From positions 301,705-365,704 of the forward strand of contig JAJVHV010000001.1 of assembly GCA_022072445.1 (NCBI GenBank): a DNA stretch of 64,000 bases, given 5' to 3'. Under the pieces are notes generated by a model. That model worked only from the letters and a program-made list of their open reading frames with translations. It had not been told where the DNA came from and ran no database searches. Shown here one piece after another: positions 60,623-64,000 of this stretch. Source of the stretch: Phycisphaerae bacterium (lineage in GTDB: Bacteria > Planctomycetota > Phycisphaerae > UBA1845 > Fen-1342). Made by a program: the position numbers and the translations under genes. Position 1 is the first letter of the stretch. The number at the start of each line of letters is the position of its first letter.

Positions 60623-62452
60623 TCAGGGCGCCGCGGGCTGCTTTTCGGCCTGCTCGACGACGGCGCGTAGCCAGTCGATGCCGCGGCCTTCCGCGACCAT
60701 GGTGATCTTTTCGGCCTGCGCGACGCGCATGAACTCGTCATACACTTCGCGGATGTTACCGGCCAGCGGCCACTCGGCGCGGGCATCGGAAGCCTGCTTG
60801 CGCAGCTCGTTCCAGCGGACGATGAACACGTACAGCAACGGAAGCCGCGCGACGCGCACGCGCTGCAGCAGTTCCTCGTCGCTTCCCGCTGCCGCCTCGG
60901 CGGACTGAAAGTGCTTCAGGCCGGTGCAAAGCGTCGACAGCGACAGGAATTTCGCGTTGGGCGGCGAATAGCAGCCGAGCGGGTCGGCGGCGGCATCGAC
61001 CGCGTCGTGCGTCAGCTTCAGATAGGCGCGGATGTGCGGCGCCGCGGGGCCATAGTATCCGTCGAGGAACTCGTCGATCAGCTTCTGCGCGTCGCGGGTC
61101 GGGTCCCACAGCAGCTTGGCCAGCACCCAGCCACGCAGGTCGGCCATCTCGGAGCCGAACGACTGATAGGCGCCCTGCTCGAACACGCCCTTCACGCCGT
61201 GCTCGGCGAAAAAGCGCACATTGGGCCCGAGGACGCGCAGATTCGGATGCGGCATGACGTAATGCGCGAAGTTGGTGGTGTAGTCCCAGATGTAGAGCCG
61301 GTTGCAGATTTTCGACCAGTTCAGCAGGTCGTCGCGGAAGGCCTGGTTGCGGTCGTCGGCCAGGGGCTTGCTGAACGAGCACTCGATGCTGCACAGCCGC
61401 ACGATCACGTTCGGACGCGGTCGCACTTTCGCCGGCGGCTTGCGCGTGTACTGGTACGCCAGCGTGTCGATCGCTACGTGCGGGAACTCGGCTTCAACGT
61501 CGGCGGCGACGGCGTTGACGAAACGCAGCAGCGATCCGGCCGGGCTGCCTTCCTCCTTGTCGATCGCGGCGCAGGCCTCGCACTGGCAGTTGTTGAAGCA
61601 GTCGTTCTGCGAGACCGAGGCGATCGTAGCGGCCGGGTTAGCCCGCAGGCGCTCCTTGAGATTCTTCACCAGCTCCTGGCGCAGCGACTCGTTGGTCAGG
61701 CAGAGCTGCGCGTTTTCCGTGGAACGCTTGCCGCCGATGAGGCTGAACCACTCCGGGTGTTCCTTGAAGTACTTGTCGGGCGGAATGAGCGGGTAGAAGG
61801 TGTGGACGAAGCCTTCGTAGGTGTGCTTGCCGCCCTGGGCGGCGTTGAGGCGGTCGGAATGGCCGTTGCACTTGTTGCGGGCGGCCCAGGCGCCGTCGAG
61901 GGCCTCGAACCAGAACGACTCGCGGTATTCCAGAGGGGGAACGTAACGCGCGTCGAGCTTGTCAAACTTCAGCGACGGGCGGTGCGGAATCGTCGTCGCC
62001 CGCGGCGTCCACCAGCGGCAGCCGACCGTGTCTTCCAGAAACGTGTAGGCGGCGTAGAGCGTGCCGCGCGGCTGGGCGCCGGAGATGACCAGGTCGCGGC
62101 CGGTGGTGCGGATGATGAAGCCCTCCTCGCCGAGACCTTCGACGTCGACAGGCGGTTCGGCTAGCGCTGCCGCGCCGCGCCCGACGAGGATGCGCCAGGT
62201 GCCGCCTGCCTTCGCGGCCGGATCGGTCGGATCGGTCTGCGTAAAGCGGGCGCCGCACACCTGCCCGAGGTGGCTGGTTACTTCGTCGGCGGCGTACTTC
62301 TCCGCCTCGCTCGCATCAGCCGCTACGACGATGATCGCGCGACTTTGCCCGTCTTCGGCGATGATAAAGTCGTCGTTGGGCGGAGCGGCGTGAGCGAGGG
62401 CCGCGGCGGTGAGCAGGGCACACACTTGCGCGAGTGGTCGTGGCTTGGACAT
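60623..62452 (-). CDS. DUF4838 secreted protein (glucuronidase-like)
   Basis: 609 residues. Signal peptide after MSKPRPLAQVCALLTAAALAHA. The N-terminal domain (about 30-130: IIVVAADASEAEKYAADEVTSHL; LVISGAQPRGTLYAAYTFLEDTVGCRWWTP) matches the alpha-glucuronidase/GH20-type N-domain. The DUF4838 barrel follows, with PPDKYFKEHPEWFSLIGGKR, SVSQNDCFNNCQCEACAAIDKEEGSPAG, NRLYIWDYTTNFAHYVMPHPN and YYGPAAPHIRAYL. Acidic residues suit a retaining glycosidase, but activity is inferred. Start at 62452, where GGAG sits seven bases upstream. Confidence 0.88.
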   Translation of the reverse strand: MSKPRPLAQVCALLTAAALAHAAPPNDDFIIAEDGQSRAIIVVAADASEAEKYAADEVTSHLGQVCGARFTQTDPTDPAAKAGGTWRILVGRGAAALAEPPVDVEGLGEEGFIIRTTGRDLVISGAQPRGTLYAAYTFLEDTVGCRWWTPRATTIPHRPSLKFDKLDARYVPPLEYRESFWFEALDGAWAARNKCNGHSDRLNAAQGGKHTYEGFVHTFYPLIPPDKYFKEHPEWFSLIGGKRSTENAQLCLTNESLRQELVKNLKERLRANPAATIASVSQNDCFNNCQCEACAAIDKEEGSPAGSLLRFVNAVAADVEAEFPHVAIDTLAYQYTRKPPAKVRPRPNVIVRLCSIECSFSKPLADDRNQAFRDDLLNWSKICNRLYIWDYTTNFAHYVMPHPNLRVLGPNVRFFAEHGVKGVFEQGAYQSFGSEMADLRGWVLAKLLWDPTRDAQKLIDEFLDGYYGPAAPHIRAYLKLTHDAVDAAADPLGCYSPPNAKFLSLSTLCTGLKHFQSAEAAAGSDEELLQRVRVARLPLLYVFIVRWNELRKQASDARAEWPLAGNIREVYDEFMRVAQAEKITMVAEGRGIDWLRAVVEQAEKQPAAP

Positions 62453-62480
62453 GTGCATTCTCCGTGGGGGCTGGGGGCGC

Positions 62481-62742
62481 GATGTGCCGAGTTCGGGGGC
62501 ACACTCAGGTCGAACCCCTCGCTGACGCTCGGGGCTCGGCTGGGGGCGCGATGTGCCGAGGCGTGATGCGCCGAGTTCGGGGGCACACTCAGGTCGAACC
62601 CCTCCCTGACGGTCGGGGCTCGGATGGCGGCGCGGTTCGGATGGGGGCGCGGTTCGGCTGGGAGCGCGGTTCGGCTGGGAGCGCGGTTCGGCTGGGGGCG
62701 CGGTTCGGCTGGGAGCGCGGTTCGGCTGGGAGCGCGGTTCGG
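62481..62742 (+). repeat. Family C copies followed by a 17-bp tandem array
   Basis: Two family C copies (62481-62549; 62565-62632) run directly into seven 17-base units of CTGGG(A/G)GCGCGGTTCGG (62624-62742) and a partial eighth. The array separates trxB from the DUF4838 gene and lies in the promoter region of the latter. Confidence 0.9.
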
Positions 62743-62785
62743 CTGGGGGCGATCTTGCACTTCGTCGCTTCATCGCTTCGTCGCT

Positions 62786-63748
62786 CTATTCCTGTTCCGC
62801 CAGCCAGCGCTCGCAATCCAGCGCCGCCATGCAGCCGGAACCGGCCGCAGTGACGGCCTGACGATAGACATGATCGGCGACGTCGCCGGCGGCGAAGACG
62901 CCTGGCACGCTGGTATGCGTGCGGCCAGGCTGCGGCAGCTTAATGTAACCCTTTTCGTCGCACGCGACGAAATCGCGGACAATGTGCGAGTTCGGCGTGT
63001 GGCCGATGGCCATGAAGACGCCGCGCACGGCGAGATCGCTGACGGCGCCCGACTTCACGTTCTTGACCCGCAGCCCGGTCACGGCCTGGTCGCCGAGCAC
63101 GTCGAGCACCAGCGAATCCCAGACCGGCTGCATCTTGCCCTGCTCGGTCAGCTTGAAAAATCGCTCCTGCATGGCCTTGCTGGCCCGAAGCTGATCGCGG
63201 CGGTGGATGAGGTAGACCTTGCGGGCGAACTTGGTCAGGTAGCTGCCTTCCTCGACCGCCGAGTCGCCGCCGCCGACGACCGCCAGATCCTGATTTCGAA
63301 ACGCGGGCAGCGCGCCGTCGCAGACGGCACAGGCCGAGACGCCCCCGCCGCTGTCGGCCAGCCGTTTCTCATTGGGCAGTCCGAGCCAGTTGGCGCTGGC
63401 GCCGGTGGCGATGATCACGGCGCGGGCTTGGGCGGTGTGTTCGTCGCTGGCGATGCGGAAGGGGCGCTTGGTGAAGTCGACCTCGCGCACGTCTTCGGTG
63501 ACAAAGCGCGTGCCGAAACGCGCCGCCTGTTCGCGAAAGGCCTTCATCATGGTCGGGCCGAGAACGCCCTGAGGAAAGCCGGGGTAGTTCTCCACGTCCG
63601 TGGTGAACATCAGTTGCCCGCCGGGAATGAGGCCGCCGGCGGAGAAGCCCTCGAACATCAGCGGATTGAGCGCGGCCCGTGCGGCGTAGATGGCGGCGGT
63701 GAGCCCCGCGGGTCCGGAACCGATGATGACGACGTTTTCGACGTTCAC
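62786..63748 (-). CDS. trxB: Thioredoxin reductase
   Basis: 320 residues; reduces thioredoxin with NADPH through FAD. FAD motif VVIIGSGPAGLTAAIYAARA, the redox pair Cys140-AV-Cys143 in SACAVCDG, NADPH motif LAVVGGGDSAVEEGSYL, HRRDQLRAS, and the C-terminal GVFAAGDVADHVYRQAVTAAGSGCMAALD. CAVC (not CATC) is the usual bacterial variant. GTG start at 63748 with GGGAG seven bases upstream. Confidence 0.96.
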   Translation of the reverse strand: MNVENVVIIGSGPAGLTAAIYAARAALNPLMFEGFSAGGLIPGGQLMFTTDVENYPGFPQGVLGPTMMKAFREQAARFGTRFVTEDVREVDFTKRPFRIASDEHTAQARAVIIATGASANWLGLPNEKRLADSGGGVSACAVCDGALPAFRNQDLAVVGGGDSAVEEGSYLTKFARKVYLIHRRDQLRASKAMQERFFKLTEQGKMQPVWDSLVLDVLGDQAVTGLRVKNVKSGAVSDLAVRGVFMAIGHTPNSHIVRDFVACDEKGYIKLPQPGRTHTSVPGVFAAGDVADHVYRQAVTAAGSGCMAALDCERWLAEQE

Positions 63749-63848
63749 GCGCTAGCTCCCTCGCCGCGGGCCGAATCGCCGTGGCGCGCGGTGCATTCGG
63801 AGTTTAGGACGCGAGGCGCGGGGCCGCAACGTAGGGCGCTGGGGGCGC

Positions 63849-64000
63849 GATATGCCGAGTTCGGGGGCACACGCAGGTCGAACCCCTCGCTGACGCTCGG
63901 GGCTCGGCTGGGGGCGCCATCGGCGAGTTCGGAGGGGGGGGGCTTCGGCGAGTTCGGGGGGGGGCGGCTTCGGCGAGTTCGGGGGCACCCTCAGGTCGAA
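63849..64000 (+). repeat. Family C copy and G-tract-rich degenerate copies
   Basis: 63849-63917 is a full family C copy. 63918-64000 repeats CTTCGGCGAGTTCGG with runs of eight and nine G, then begins another family C copy that leaves the window. G-runs of this length may also contain sequencing errors. Confidence 0.75.

Noticed and set aside
57321..60908. 1195-codon open frame on the plus strand
   Set aside because: It lies antisense to the DUF5107 gene, is extremely Arg-rich without domain sense, and is explained by the third-position GC bias of the real gene. Only its promoter-like start is kept as a finding.
62453..62773. N-terminal extension of the DUF4838 protein reading PSPERQRGVRPEC-type repeats
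   Set aside because: This is repeat DNA that happens to stay open; the signal peptide and Shine-Dalgarno support the start at 62452.

Overview
The window is GC-rich, almost fully coded bacterial DNA, most likely from an uncultured member of the Planctomycetota. The support is the mix of families rather than any single marker: a membrane Ser/Thr kinase with TPRs, a TIGR03790 protein, a DUF5107-TPR protein, DUF4838 and GH172 (DUF2961) proteins, small CxxC...CPECG zinc ribbons on membrane proteins, an Rhs-type YD-repeat protein beside an ECF sigma factor, many Rcp1-like receivers, and short palindromic repeats between genes. No taxonomic marker such as rRNA is present. No transposase, integrase, CRISPR array or phage gene was found.

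Layout. 1-7.6 kb: 5' part of cysS, a cupin protein, a secreted repeat protein, rocA (P5C dehydrogenase) with two unknown genes, and an NhaD/ArsB-like antiporter. 7.8-15.8 kb: a tight minus-strand signalling block of eight genes (three histidine kinases, two of them with a fused N-terminal receiver, and five receiver-only proteins) plus one divergent receiver. 15.9-19 kb: a histone-deacetylase-like enzyme, a diguanylate cyclase and a partner of unknown function. 19.1-25.8 kb: a minus-strand information-processing cluster read as glmU-like, prs, rplY, pth, rpsF, ssb, rpsR, rplI, dnaB. 26-31.1 kb: tRNA-Gln, dapF, a zinc-ribbon membrane protein, an ABC1/UbiB kinase-like protein, a YdeI-like protein and a second zinc-ribbon protein. 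31.2-40.1 kb (plus strand): a secreted helical protein, a receiver-like/PEP-pyruvate-binding fusion, glutamate dehydrogenase, ribH, nusB, ftsY, a GbsR-like regulator and pyrE. 40.1-47.4 kb: TPR proteins, a GH172-like protein, a GT9 heptosyltransferase and xylB. 47.4-52.5 kb: tRNA-Glu and tRNA-Val, a TIGR03790 protein and a Ser/Thr kinase. 52.6-64 kb: an inverted-repeat element, a large Rhs-like protein, an ECF sigma factor, a DUF5107-TPR protein, a DUF4838 protein, trxB and repeat arrays.

The strongest functional groupings are (i) the signalling block with the nearby diguanylate cyclase, which together look like a branched phosphorelay with a cyclic-di-GMP output, (ii) the replication/translation cluster, and (iii) scattered carbohydrate genes (GH172, DUF4838, xylB). 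A second theme is repeats. At least five dispersed families sit in the gaps. Some copies form the last codons of genes, and separate in-frame repeats enlarge dapF and the GH172 gene. Several genes without a Shine-Dalgarno sequence start 5-8 bases after a good -10 hexamer, which suggests leaderless mRNAs.
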